From Nocardia puris (GTDB lineage: Bacteria > Actinomycetota > Actinomycetes > Mycobacteriales > Mycobacteriaceae), in the NCBI RefSeq assembly GCF_003315035.1, contig NZ_QNRE01000013.1:149900-213899 (forward strand): a stretch of 64,000 nucleotides of DNA, read 5' to 3'. Made by a program: the position numbers and the translations under genes. The notes below the pieces were generated by a model that saw nothing but the letters and a program-made list of their open reading frames with translations, was not told the DNA's origin and made no database searches. This document shows positions 1 to 7,402 of the stretch, one piece after another. Position 1 is the stretch's first letter. The number at the start of each line of letters is the position of its first letter.

Positions 1-93
1 CTGTCGGAGGGGGTCGAGGAAGTGGCGTCGGTGCTGGCGTTGGCGGCGCGGCCCCGGCAGTCGGAGTACTTCTCGCTGGGGCGGGAAGGGTAG
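1..93 (+). CDS. C-terminal end of an unidentified protein
   Basis: The first 31 codons form an open frame ending in TAG at 91-93, with a last stretch reading ARPRQSEYFSLGREG. The codons are GC-rich at third positions, as in the real genes downstream. The start lies outside the window. I do not recognise the family from so short a tail, and no function is offered. Confidence 0.5.
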   Translation: MSEGVEEVASVLALAARPRQSEYFSLGREG

Positions 94-141
94 GGGACCT
101 GAGGGCACCCTCCGTCGGTAGCGTGACGAACTCGGACCGCT

Positions 142-336
142 ATGAACTTGCGGCTGACCGACCAGAATGAAACCGACCTGCGCGAACAAGCGGAGGCCGA
201 GGGGCGCCGCATGAACACCATCGCCAACGCGGCCATCGCCGAGTACGTGCGACGCCGGCGCCATCGTGAGTCGGTTCGAGCCGAGATCGCGTTCGCCGTT
301 GCCGAGCACCGCGAACTGCTGGACAAGCTGAAGTGA
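142..336 (+). CDS. Ribbon-helix-helix antitoxin of a Doc-type toxin-antitoxin pair
   Basis: 64 residues. The N-terminal strand NLRLTDQ followed by two helices with a conserved Asn/Ala-rich turn is the ribbon-helix-helix (Arc/CopG) DNA-binding fold. The charged C-terminal helix (about 40-64) is the usual toxin-binding segment. Antitoxins of this class neutralise the partner and repress their own promoter. The stop overlaps the next start (GTGA, 333-336), so the pair should be translated together. The ATG at 142 lacks a strong ribosome site, so a leaderless message is possible. The DNA is less GC-rich than its neighbours, which suggests acquisition. Confidence 0.8.
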   Translation: MNLRLTDQNETDLREQAEAEGRRMNTIANAAIAEYVRRRRHRESVRAEIAFAVAEHRELLDKLK

Positions 337-725
337 GCGACGTCCGCTATCTCGACATCGAGGATGTGCTGGAGATCGCGTACGTCGTCACCGAAGGGTC
401 GGCCGTCGTGCGCGACCCGGGGCTTCTCCAGGCACACGTGTTCCGTTATCGCACAACAGTGTTCGGCCAAGACGCATATCCGGGCCTGTTCGACAAGGCG
501 GCGGCGCTGCTGGAGTCGCTGGCCCGCAATCACGCGCTGATCGACGGAAACAAGCGAACCGCGTGGACGTCGGCAGTCGTGTTCTTGGGTCTGAACGGCT
601 TTCGAATCACGCTCGAGAACGCACCCGTACTAGAGACCTACACCTTCGTCAACGCCGTCGCGATGGGCGAGCTCGACCTGAAACAGTCGGCGACGACACT
701 CATGAAGTTCGCCGGACCAGCCTGA
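333..725 (+). CDS. Doc (death-on-curing) / Fic-fold toxin
   Basis: 130 residues, the normal length for Doc. The Fic-core signature is HALIDGNKRTA at about residues 69-79, with the invariant His, the Asp-Gly-Asn and the Lys-Arg. Doc toxins phosphorylate EF-Tu and stop translation, while other Fic proteins AMPylate. The Gly-Asn-Lys-Arg form fits the Doc-like branch, but the target cannot be read from sequence. All core residues are present, so it is probably active. It starts at a GTG overlapping the antitoxin stop. Convergent with the manganese importer genes downstream. Confidence 0.85.
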   Translation: MSDVRYLDIEDVLEIAYVVTEGSAVVRDPGLLQAHVFRYRTTVFGQDAYPGLFDKAAALLESLARNHALIDGNKRTAWTSAVVFLGLNGFRITLENAPVLETYTFVNAVAMGELDLKQSATTLMKFAGPA

Positions 726-852
726 CAACTCGGTCCTCATTCACGGTCGGACACCGCACCCTACCCACGTCGGGGCGCTACGCGGCTATCGCCGACTGGT
801 TCGGATCACGATCAGCGTCGCGATGGCCGGTCATACGAACGAACCCGGTTTG

Positions 853-1728
853 TCACGCGGGCGCGGGCGTGCGGCGGCGGGTGGTGAGGCGGCGGCCGAT
901 GATTCCTTGGCGGGGGGCGAAGAGGTAGGCGAGGGTGAAGGCGATGCCTTGGACGACGACGACCATGCCGCCGGGGGCGGTGTCGAGGTGGTAGCTGATG
1001 TAGAGGCCGGCGACCGAGCACACCGCCGAGATGGTGGGGGCGATGAGGAGCATGCGACCGAAACGGTCGGTGAGCAGGTACGCGGTGGCGCCGGGGATGA
1101 TGAGCATGGCGACCACCAGGATCACGCCGACCGCTTGCAGGGCCAGCACGGCGGTGAGCGCGAGCAGCCCGAGCAGGGCCGCGCCGAGGAGCTTCGGGCG
1201 CAGGCCGATGGCGTGGGCGTGCGTGGCGTCGAAGGCGTAGAGGGTGAAATCGCGGCGTTTGAGGATCAGCGCCGCCAGCACCATGGCGGCGAGGATGAGG
1301 ATCTGCACCAGTTCGCCGCGGCTCACGCCGAGCAGGTTCCCGAAGATGATGTGGTTGAGATCGGTGTTGCTCGGCGTCACCGACACCAGCACCAACCCGA
1401 ACGCGAACAGCGTCGTGAAGACGATGCCGATGGCTGCGTCCTCCTTCACTCGGCTGGTGTCGCGCACCACCCCGATCAGCGCGACCGCGAGGAACCCGAA
1501 GATCACCGCGCCGATCGCGAACGGCGCCCCCACGATGTAGGCGAGCACCACGCCCGGCAACACCGCGTGCGACACCGCGTCACCCATCAGCGACCAGCCG
1601 ATGAGCACCAGCCAGCACGAGAGCGCCGCGCACACCACGGCCGTGGTGACGGTGGTGGCCAGCGCCCGCACCATGAAGTCGTAGCGCAGCGGATCGAGGA
1701 ACAGTTCGGCGAAAGTCACCGCGCTCAC
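853..1728 (-). CDS. ABC transporter permease, manganese/zinc (MntB/ZnuB) family
   Basis: 291 residues with about eight hydrophobic spans and the family signature SHAVLPGVVLAYIVGAPFAIG near residues 53-73 (quoted in part), plus AAIGIVFTTLFAFGLVL. It forms the membrane channel of a metal importer. The GTG start overlaps the ATPase stop by four bases, so it is the third gene of a left-pointing operon (binding protein, ATPase, permease). It ends in a long basic tail. A single permease gene implies a homodimer. Metal choice is judged from the binding protein, not from this subunit. Confidence 0.9.
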   Translation of the reverse strand: MSAVTFAELFLDPLRYDFMVRALATTVTTAVVCAALSCWLVLIGWSLMGDAVSHAVLPGVVLAYIVGAPFAIGAVIFGFLAVALIGVVRDTSRVKEDAAIGIVFTTLFAFGLVLVSVTPSNTDLNHIIFGNLLGVSRGELVQILILAAMVLAALILKRRDFTLYAFDATHAHAIGLRPKLLGAALLGLLALTAVLALQAVGVILVVAMLIIPGATAYLLTDRFGRMLLIAPTISAVCSVAGLYISYHLDTAPGGMVVVVQGIAFTLAYLFAPRQGIIGRRLTTRRRTPAPA

Positions 1729-2474
1729 CCGGCTTTCGCGAACGTATCGCGGTCGTCGCCGTCCAGGCCGAACGCCAGCGCCAGGTTCTCCGGGCGCAGC
1801 ACCTCGTGCGGGTCACCGTGCTTGAGCACGCGCCGCATCAAAAGCACTGCCTCGTCGGCCAATTGGGGCAGGGCGTGCAGGTCGTGCGTGGAGATCAGAA
1901 TGGACACACCGGAATCGGCGAGCTCGCGCAGCAGCGTGCTGATGGTGCGCTCGGACCGCTTGTCCACGCCGGCGAACGGCTCGTCCAGCAGCAGGATCGT
2001 GGCGCCCTGGGCGATGCCGCGCGCCACGAAAGCGCGCTTGCGCTGCCCGCCGGAGAGCTGCCCGATCTGCCGCTCGGCGAGGTCGGTCAGCTCGACCCGC
2101 GCGAGCGCCTCGGCCACCGCCTCCTTGTCGGCGCGGCGCGGGCGGCGGGTGAATCCCATGTGCCCGTAGCGGCCGGTCATCACCACATCGCGCACGGTGA
2201 GCGGGAAGTTCCAGTCCACGTCCTCGCTCTGCGGCACGTAGCCGAGCACGCCGGCCTTGCGCGCGTCGGCGGGCGAACCGCCGTCCACCCGCACCGTGCC
2301 GCGATCGGGGCGCACCAGCCCCATGATGGTCTTGAACAGCGTCGACTTGCCGGAGCCGTTCATGCCGATCAGCCCGCAGACCCGGCCGGGACGCAGCGTG
2401 AGATCGACGCCGTCGAGGGCGAGCACGTCACCGTAATGCACGGTGACGCCCTGGATCTCGATACTCGGGTTCAT
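1725..2474 (-). CDS. ABC transporter ATP-binding protein, manganese/zinc family
   Basis: 249 residues starting at MNPSIEIQGVTVHYG. Walker A is GMNGSGKST (about residues 37-45), the signature motif is LSGGQRKR, Walker B is ILLLDEPFAGVD, and the switch His is in STHDLH. It powers metal uptake with the permease encoded immediately downstream. The ATG overlaps the stop of the substrate-binding gene (ATGA), and its own stop overlaps the permease start, so all three should be co-translated. A longer open frame extends upstream but only overlaps the binding-protein gene. Confidence 0.93.
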   Translation of the reverse strand: MNPSIEIQGVTVHYGDVLALDGVDLTLRPGRVCGLIGMNGSGKSTLFKTIMGLVRPDRGTVRVDGGSPADARKAGVLGYVPQSEDVDWNFPLTVRDVVMTGRYGHMGFTRRPRRADKEAVAEALARVELTDLAERQIGQLSGGQRKRAFVARGIAQGATILLLDEPFAGVDKRSERTISTLLRELADSGVSILISTHDLHALPQLADEAVLLMRRVLKHGDPHEVLRPENLALAFGLDGDDRDTFAKAG

Positions 2475-3406
2475 AGCGTGGCTCCCGTCAGCGCCGTGGC
2501 GATGGTCTTGGCGTCGTGGCGCAGCAGCTCGAGGTAGGTCGGCACCGGCCCGTCGGCCTCCGACAGCGAATCCACGTACAGCACACCGCCGAACCGCGCC
2601 CCGGTCGCCTCGACCACGCGCTGCATCGGGGCGTCGGACACGGTCGACTCGCAGAACACGGCCGGCACCCGGTTGGCGCGCACGAAGTCGATGGCCGAGG
2701 TGATCTGCTGCGGGGTGGCCTGCTGTTCGGCGTTGACCGCCCAGATGTACTTCTCGGTGAGGCCGGCGTCGCGGGCCAGGTAGGAGAACGCGCCCTCGCA
2801 GGTCACCAGCGCGCGCTCGTTGGCGGGCAGGGCCGACAGGGTGCCGGTCAGCTCGTCGTGGATCTGCTGCAACTGCACCTTGTAGGCCTCGCCGTTGGCG
2901 CGGAACGCCTCGGCGTGGTCGGGGGTCAGGTCGGCGAAGGCGCGGACCATGTTGTCGACGTAGATCTGCACATTCAGCGGCGACATCCACGCGTGCGGGT
3001 TCGGCTTGCCCGCGTAGGCGTCCTCGGCGATGGAGATGGGCGTGACGCCCTCGGTCACCACCACGTGCGGCACGTCCAGATCGGCGACGAACTGCCCGAA
3101 CCACGCCTCCAGGTTGAGCCCGTTGTCGAGGATGAGGTCGGCCGTGGACGCCTTGCGGATATCGCCCGGCGTCGGTTCGTAGCCGTGAATCTCCGCGCCC
3201 ACCTTGGTGATCGACTCCACCGCGAGGTGCTCCCCCGCCACGTTGCGCGCGATATCGGCCAGCACCGTGAACGTGGTGAGCACGACCGGCTTGTCGTTCG
3301 CTCCGCGCGACTCCCCGCAGGCGGTCGCCGTACACACCACCCCTACCGCGACGAGCAGGGGTATGAACACGCGCACGGGCGACCACCGGTGGAGCCAAAC
3401 CTTCAT
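2471..3406 (-). CDS. Manganese-type metal-binding lipoprotein of an ABC importer
   Basis: 311 residues from the ATG at 3406. It has a signal peptide with a lipobox ending at Cys (TATAC), so the mature protein is lipid-anchored outside the membrane. Metal ligands follow the TroA/PsaA pattern: His in EIHGYEP, His in NPHAWMSP, Glu in TCEGAFSYL, and Asp in STVSDAP. A Glu at the third position and the lack of a His-rich loop are typical of manganese rather than zinc binders. An in-frame GTG at 3433 lies inside the operator, and a TACTAT -10 box at 3415-3420 places the transcript start close to 3406, so I chose the ATG and a leaderless message. Confidence 0.88.
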   Translation of the reverse strand: MKVWLHRWSPVRVFIPLLVAVGVVCTATACGESRGANDKPVVLTTFTVLADIARNVAGEHLAVESITKVGAEIHGYEPTPGDIRKASTADLILDNGLNLEAWFGQFVADLDVPHVVVTEGVTPISIAEDAYAGKPNPHAWMSPLNVQIYVDNMVRAFADLTPDHAEAFRANGEAYKVQLQQIHDELTGTLSALPANERALVTCEGAFSYLARDAGLTEKYIWAVNAEQQATPQQITSAIDFVRANRVPAVFCESTVSDAPMQRVVEATGARFGGVLYVDSLSEADGPVPTYLELLRHDAKTIATALTGATL

Positions 3407-3414
3407 AGTTACGA

Positions 3415-3438
3415 ATAGTAAAGTTCGGTTCACCTAAA
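3415..3438 (-). promoter_or_regulatory. Leaderless promoter and DtxR/MntR-like operator of the manganese importer
   Basis: On the minus strand the sequence TTTAGGTGAACCGAACTTTA (3438 to 3419) is an imperfect inverted repeat resembling DtxR/IdeR/MntR boxes (TTAGGT half-site). It abuts and overlaps a -10 box TACTAT (3420-3415) that ends eight bases before the ATG. Binding there would block transcription when metal is plentiful. The resemblance is by eye. The regulator is not encoded in this window. Confidence 0.5.
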
Positions 3439-3469
3439 TCTCAAGTGTCGAGTTGCGAAGAACACCCGG

Positions 3470-4480
3470 TCAACGCGGCATCGCGAGCAGAATCGAGAAC
3501 CGGTCGCCGCACGGCAACGCCTGGTCGAGGCCGAATCCGGCGGCGGCGAGCAGGCCCGACCACTGAGCCCGCGTCCGATCCGCCCCGCCAGCTATGACGA
3601 GCATCTCGATGTCGTCGAACTTCGAGTAGTGCCGACCGTCGCCGGGCGGGATGACCGTCTCGATCACCAGCAGCGGTGCGCCGTCGGGGATCGCGGACCG
3701 GATCACCCGCAACACCTCGACCACGCGGTCGTCGGGGAAGTTGTGCAGGCAACTCTTGATCAGGTATGCGTCCGCGCGCGGCACCCCGACAAAGAAGTCG
3801 CCAGGCACGATGTCCACGCGCTCTTCCAAACCCGCTGCCGCCAAATATTTTTCGGCGCACTCCGCCACCTCGGGCAGTTCGAGCAGCACGCCGCGCACAC
3901 CGGGATTCGCCCCGAGTACGGCGCCGAGCAACGCGCCGGTGCCGCCGCCGATGTCGGCCACGGTGGCGTAGGGCGAGAAGTCGAAGGCGTGCGGTACCGA
4001 GCGGATGGCCTCGGCGTGGAAGGCCGCCGCCGCGGACCCGAACACCCGCGCATGCTCGGGATGGTCGCGCAGGTAGTCGTAGATCGTGGTGCCGAAATGC
4101 AGGTCGAACGCGGGCTCCCCGGTGGTGACGCTGTGCCGGATCCGCGCGTACGGCGACCAGAACGGATCCATCGCGAACATGATCGCGGCGGCGCGCAGCG
4201 AGCCCGGCACGTCGGCCCGCAGGCATTCCGACAGCGCGGTGGGACCGTAGCGGGTGTCGCCGTCGGCGCTGACGACGCCGATGCTCGCCGCTGCCCGCAA
4301 CAGCCGGTGCAGCGAATTCTCGTGCGTTCCCGATGATTTCGCCAGCTCGGCCACCTCGACCGGACCGTCGGCCACCAGGTCGGCGATCCCGAGTTCGGCC
4401 ACCGCCCCGATGACCGGCACCACCCATTTGCCCGCCAGCAATACCCCCAGTTGTTCCCTGGCGCCCTGTTCGACGATCAC
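3470..4480 (-). CDS. SAM-dependent O-methyltransferase (family 2, HTH-dimerisation type)
   Basis: 336 residues. The N-terminal part (about 15-90) is a winged-helix dimerisation domain. SAM-binding motif I is VADIGGGTGALLG at about 174-186, followed by LELPEV. The catalytic-base region is LIKSCLHNFPDD with His near 246. Such enzymes methylate hydroxyl groups on aromatic or polyketide-like small molecules; the substrate here is unknown. GTG start behind GAGGAGTG. It is divergent from a MarR-type repressor, and two operator-like palindromes lie between them, so the repressor probably controls it and may sense its substrate. Confidence 0.85.
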   Translation of the reverse strand: MIVEQGAREQLGVLLAGKWVVPVIGAVAELGIADLVADGPVEVAELAKSSGTHENSLHRLLRAAASIGVVSADGDTRYGPTALSECLRADVPGSLRAAAIMFAMDPFWSPYARIRHSVTTGEPAFDLHFGTTIYDYLRDHPEHARVFGSAAAAFHAEAIRSVPHAFDFSPYATVADIGGGTGALLGAVLGANPGVRGVLLELPEVAECAEKYLAAAGLEERVDIVPGDFFVGVPRADAYLIKSCLHNFPDDRVVEVLRVIRSAIPDGAPLLVIETVIPPGDGRHYSKFDDIEMLVIAGGADRTRAQWSGLLAAAGFGLDQALPCGDRFSILLAMPR

Positions 4481-4495
4481 GAGCCACTCCTCACA

Positions 4496-4533
4496 GTCAG
4501 GTTTCCTGACCAGCTACGGTAAGGTAGCCTGAC
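4496..4533. promoter_or_regulatory. Twin MarR-type operators between methyltransferase and marR genes
   Basis: Two related 15-bp inverted repeats lie 23 bp apart. GTCAGGTTTCCTGAC (4496-4510) is perfect in its six-base arms, and GTAAGGTAGCCTGAC (4519-4533) matches it closely. The second contains a -10-like TAAGGT (4520-4525) for the right-hand gene, whose GTG at 4538 would then be at or near the transcript start. Position and symmetry fit autoregulation by the adjacent MarR protein, which would also repress the methyltransferase. Confidence 0.65.
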
Positions 4534-4537
4534 TCGG

Positions 4538-5014
4538 GTGTCAATCGAAGACAGCACCCCCGCGCCGGGCAGGCGCTTCGGACTGCTGCGTGTGGCGTTC
4601 GACCAGGCCCTGGCCGCCATCCACGCCGAGATCGCGCCGCACCATCCCGACCTGCGTCCCGCCCACCTGCAACTGTTCCGCTTCGGCGGCATCGACGGCT
4701 CGCACACCGCCGAACTCGCCGCGCACGCGGGCATGACGAAGCAGTCCATGCACGAACTCGTCACCCACCTCGAAGGCCACGGCTACCTGCTCCGCGCCCC
4801 CGGCGCGGGCGGCCGCGCCAAACTCATCCGGCTCACCCCGGCGGGCCGCGACCTGGAACGCGATATCCACCGCGCCGTCGCCCACGTACTCGAGGACTGG
4901 CAGCACCGCCTCGGCCCCGACCGCTACGACCAGCTGTGGGCCACCCTGGCCGACCTCACCGGCCGCACCGAACCGCCGCCGACCCTTTCGGAGATCCGCG
5001 CCCACCGCCCGTGA
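4538..5014 (+). CDS. MarR-family transcriptional repressor
   Basis: 158 residues with a winged helix-turn-helix in the middle (AELAAHAGMTKQSMHELVTHLEGHGYL, about 57-83, quoted in part) and a wing with RAPGAGGRAKLIRLTPAGRD, then a C-terminal dimerisation helix. The start GTG is four bases after an operator copy that holds a -10-like box, which leaves no room for a ribosome site, so the message is probably leaderless. It likely represses itself and the divergent O-methyltransferase and is released by a small phenolic or hydrophobic ligand. The ligand is inferred from the family only. Confidence 0.88.
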   Translation: MSIEDSTPAPGRRFGLLRVAFDQALAAIHAEIAPHHPDLRPAHLQLFRFGGIDGSHTAELAAHAGMTKQSMHELVTHLEGHGYLLRAPGAGGRAKLIRLTPAGRDLERDIHRAVAHVLEDWQHRLGPDRYDQLWATLADLTGRTEPPPTLSEIRAHRP

Positions 5015-5087
5015 GCGCACCCGGCTCCAGGTGTGCCTCGGTACCGTCTTCGGTCACCTGCGAACGACACCGATTGCGCTGATTGCT

Positions 5088-5099
5088 AAACTCTGCAAC
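5088..5099. promoter_or_regulatory. Candidate regulatory motif upstream of the arsR-type gene
   Basis: AAACTCTGCAAC at 5088-5099 is, on the other strand, close to the TTTGCAGACTTT found at 5526-5537 before pckG. It lies within TTGCTAAACTCTGCAA, whose ends TTGC and GCAA are inverted. The motif also resembles the RamB box described in corynebacteria (AAACTTTGCAAA). Which protein binds is not decidable from sequence. Confidence 0.35.
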
Positions 5100-5155
5100 C
5101 AGCGTGGTCCGGTGATCACCGGGCGCGCACGCGAGTGGGAAAGGGAGTGGCGCGG

Positions 5156-5485
5156 GTGCCCGGATCGAGCAGGCCGCTCTATCAGATGAAGGCCGACTTC
5201 TTCAAGACGCTCGGCCATCCCGTGCGTATCCGGGTGCTCGAGCTGCTGAGCCAGCGCGAGCACGCGGTGTCGGAACTGCTCGGGGAGATCGAGGTGGAGG
5301 CGGCCAATCTGTCGCAGCAACTGTCGATCCTGCGGCGGGCCGGACTGGTCACCGCGCGGCGCGAGGGACTGTCGGTCACCTACGAACTCACCTCCCCCGA
5401 GGTCGCGCAACTGCTGGCGACGGCGCGGGCGATCCTGACGGGCGTCGTCGCGGGACAAGCCGAGGCACTGGAAAACACGGCCTGA
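5156..5485 (+). CDS. ArsR/SmtB-family transcriptional regulator
   Basis: 109 residues from the GTG at 5156; in-frame GTGs at 5135 and 5147 would lengthen it, but the purine-rich GAAAGGGAG (5138-5146) sits at the right distance for 5156. The winged helix reads FFKTLGHPVRIRVLELL, then NLSQQLSILRRAGLVTARREG as recognition helix and turn. No CxC or other obvious metal-ligand cluster is visible, so it may be a redox or metabolite sensor rather than an arsenic or zinc sensor. It lies immediately upstream of pckG in the same direction, and both have a related motif in their upstream regions. Confidence 0.85.
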   Translation: MPGSSRPLYQMKADFFKTLGHPVRIRVLELLSQREHAVSELLGEIEVEAANLSQQLSILRRAGLVTARREGLSVTYELTSPEVAQLLATARAILTGVVAGQAEALENTA

Positions 5486-5525
5486 CCCCCTCCGAGAGCG
5501 CACCAAGACCCTCGCACACAGGCTG

Positions 5526-5537
5526 TTTGCAGACTTT
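5526..5537 (+). promoter_or_regulatory. Candidate regulatory motif upstream of pckG
   Basis: TTTGCAGACTTT, about 40 bases before the pckG start, is the counterpart of the motif at 5088-5099. In corynebacteria pck is controlled by the acetate regulator RamB, whose box (TTTGCAAAGTTT on this strand) differs at only two positions, so RamB-like control is one explanation. Control by the neighbouring ArsR protein is the other. Confidence 0.35.
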
Positions 5538-5578
5538 CTAAACTGAATATCTGGCAAGTTCACAGAAGGAGTGATGCC

Positions 5579-7402
5579 GTGTCCGACCGCAGCGCCGAAG
5601 CGACCGCCCCGACCCGCAGCGCCGCCGTGCTGTCCTGGGTCGCCGAGGTCGCCGAACTGACCGCACCGGAGCGGGTCGTGTTCTGCGACGGCTCCCGCGC
5701 GGAATGGGACCGGCTGACCGGGCTCCTGGTGGAGAAGGGCACCCTGGTGCCGCTCACCGCCAAGCCGAATTCGTTCTGGTGCGTCTCCGACCCCGACGAT
5801 GTGGCCCGGGTGGAGGACCGCACGTTCCTCTGCTCGACCGACCCGAACGACGCGGGCCCGACGAACAACTGGGTCGACCCGGTGGACATGCGCACGGTGA
5901 TGACCGAGCACTACCGGGGCGCGATGGCGGGCCGCACGATGTACGTGATCGCCTTCTGCATGGGCCCGCTCGATGCCGACGATCCGAAATACGGTGTGCA
6001 GATCACGGATTCGGAGTACGTGGCGGCGTCGATGCGGATCATGACCCGCTCCGGCGAGCCGGTGTGGGAGAAGCTCACCGACGCGGTCGATTTCGTGCGG
6101 TGCCTGCATTCGGTGGGCGCGCCGCTGGCGCCCGGCCATGCCGACGTGCCGTGGCCGTGCGACAAGACCAAGTACATCGCGCACTTCCCGGAGACGCGCA
6201 CCATCTGGAGCTACGGTTCGGGCTACGGCGGCAACGCCCTGCTCGGCAAGAAGTGCTTCGCCCTGCGCATCGCCTCGGTGCTCGGCCGCGACGAGGGGTG
6301 GCTGGCCGAGCACATGCTGATCCTGAAACTCACCTCGCCGCAAGGGCGTACGCACTACATCGCGGCGGCATTCCCGTCTTCGTGCGGTAAGACCAACCTG
6401 GCCATGCTCGAGCCCGCGCTGCCCGGCTGGCGCGCTGAGACGATCGGCGACGACATCGCCTGGCTGCGCTTCGGCGCCGACGGCAGGCTCTACGCGGTGA
6501 ATCCGGAGGCGGGCTTCTTCGGCGTCGCGCCGGGGACGAGCGCGAAGACGAACCCGAATGCGATAGCCACCATCGCCCTGGGCAATTCGATCTTCACCAA
6601 CACCGCCCGCACCGACGACGGCGACGTGTGGTGGGAGGGCATGACCGACACTCCGCCCGCCCACCTGATCGACTGGCACGGGCGGGACTGGACCCCGGAC
6701 TCGGGAAGACCCGCCGCCCATCCGAATTCGCGGTACTGCACCCCGATCGAGCAGTGCCCCTCGGTGGCGCCGGAATGGAACGATCCCACCGGGGTGCCGA
6801 TCTCGGCGATCTTCTTCGGCGGCCGCCGCGCGAGCACCGTCCCGCTGGTCGCGGAGACCTTCGACTGGGAGCACGGCGTTTTCACCGCCTCGGTGCTGTC
6901 GTCGGAGACCACGGCCGCGGCGGCGGGCGCGGTGGGTGTGGTACGCCGCGACCCGATGGCGATGCTGCCGTTCCTCGGCTACCACGTGGGCGACTACTTC
7001 GCGCACTGGCTGCGGCTCGGCGCGGACGCCGACCCCGTGAAACTGCCGAAGATCTTCCAGGTCAACTGGTTCCGGCGCGGCGCGGCCGGTGAGTTCCTGT
7101 GGCCGGGCTTCGGGGACAACGTCCGGGTGCTGAAGTGGGCGCTCGCGCGGATCGAGGGCGAGGGCAAGGGCGTGCGCACGCCGATCGGCTGGGTGCCGCC
7201 CGTCGACGCGCTCGATCTGTCCGGATTACCGGACGGCGCAAGGGAACTCGCCGAGGCCGCGCTCGCCGTCGACACCGGGGAGTGGATCGCGGAGACCGCG
7301 TCGATCGACGAGTGGTACGCGACCATCGGCGGCAACCGGCTGCCCGACCGCTTGCGCGAACAGCTCGCCGCGCTGAAGCTGCGGCTGGCCGACGCGCGGT
7401 GA
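5579..7402 (+). CDS. pckG: Phosphoenolpyruvate carboxykinase (GTP)
   Basis: 607 residues, full length for the GTP-dependent enzyme. It converts oxaloacetate and GTP to phosphoenolpyruvate, GDP and CO2 at the entry to gluconeogenesis in the cytoplasm. The kinase P-loop is FPSSCGKTN at residues 265-273 with the hyper-reactive Cys269, and the metal-binding and substrate loops (GDDIAWLR, GFFGVAPGTS, RYCTP) are all present. GTG start behind AGAAGGAGTG. Its stop overlaps the start of a SulP transporter gene by four bases. Probably induced during growth on fatty acids or acetate, in line with the RamB-like motif upstream. Confidence 0.97.
   Translation: MSDRSAEATAPTRSAAVLSWVAEVAELTAPERVVFCDGSRAEWDRLTGLLVEKGTLVPLTAKPNSFWCVSDPDDVARVEDRTFLCSTDPNDAGPTNNWVDPVDMRTVMTEHYRGAMAGRTMYVIAFCMGPLDADDPKYGVQITDSEYVAASMRIMTRSGEPVWEKLTDAVDFVRCLHSVGAPLAPGHADVPWPCDKTKYIAHFPETRTIWSYGSGYGGNALLGKKCFALRIASVLGRDEGWLAEHMLILKLTSPQGRTHYIAAAFPSSCGKTNLAMLEPALPGWRAETIGDDIAWLRFGADGRLYAVNPEAGFFGVAPGTSAKTNPNAIATIALGNSIFTNTARTDDGDVWWEGMTDTPPAHLIDWHGRDWTPDSGRPAAHPNSRYCTPIEQCPSVAPEWNDPTGVPISAIFFGGRRASTVPLVAETFDWEHGVFTASVLSSETTAAAAGAVGVVRRDPMAMLPFLGYHVGDYFAHWLRLGADADPVKLPKIFQVNWFRRGAAGEFLWPGFGDNVRVLKWALARIEGEGKGVRTPIGWVPPVDALDLSGLPDGARELAEAALAVDTGEWIAETASIDEWYATIGGNRLPDRLREQLAALKLRLADAR

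Noticed and set aside
3407..3433. Upstream GTG start (3433) for the manganese-binding lipoprotein
   Set aside because: The GTG lies inside the operator and upstream of the -10 box, so a transcript from that promoter would not contain it.
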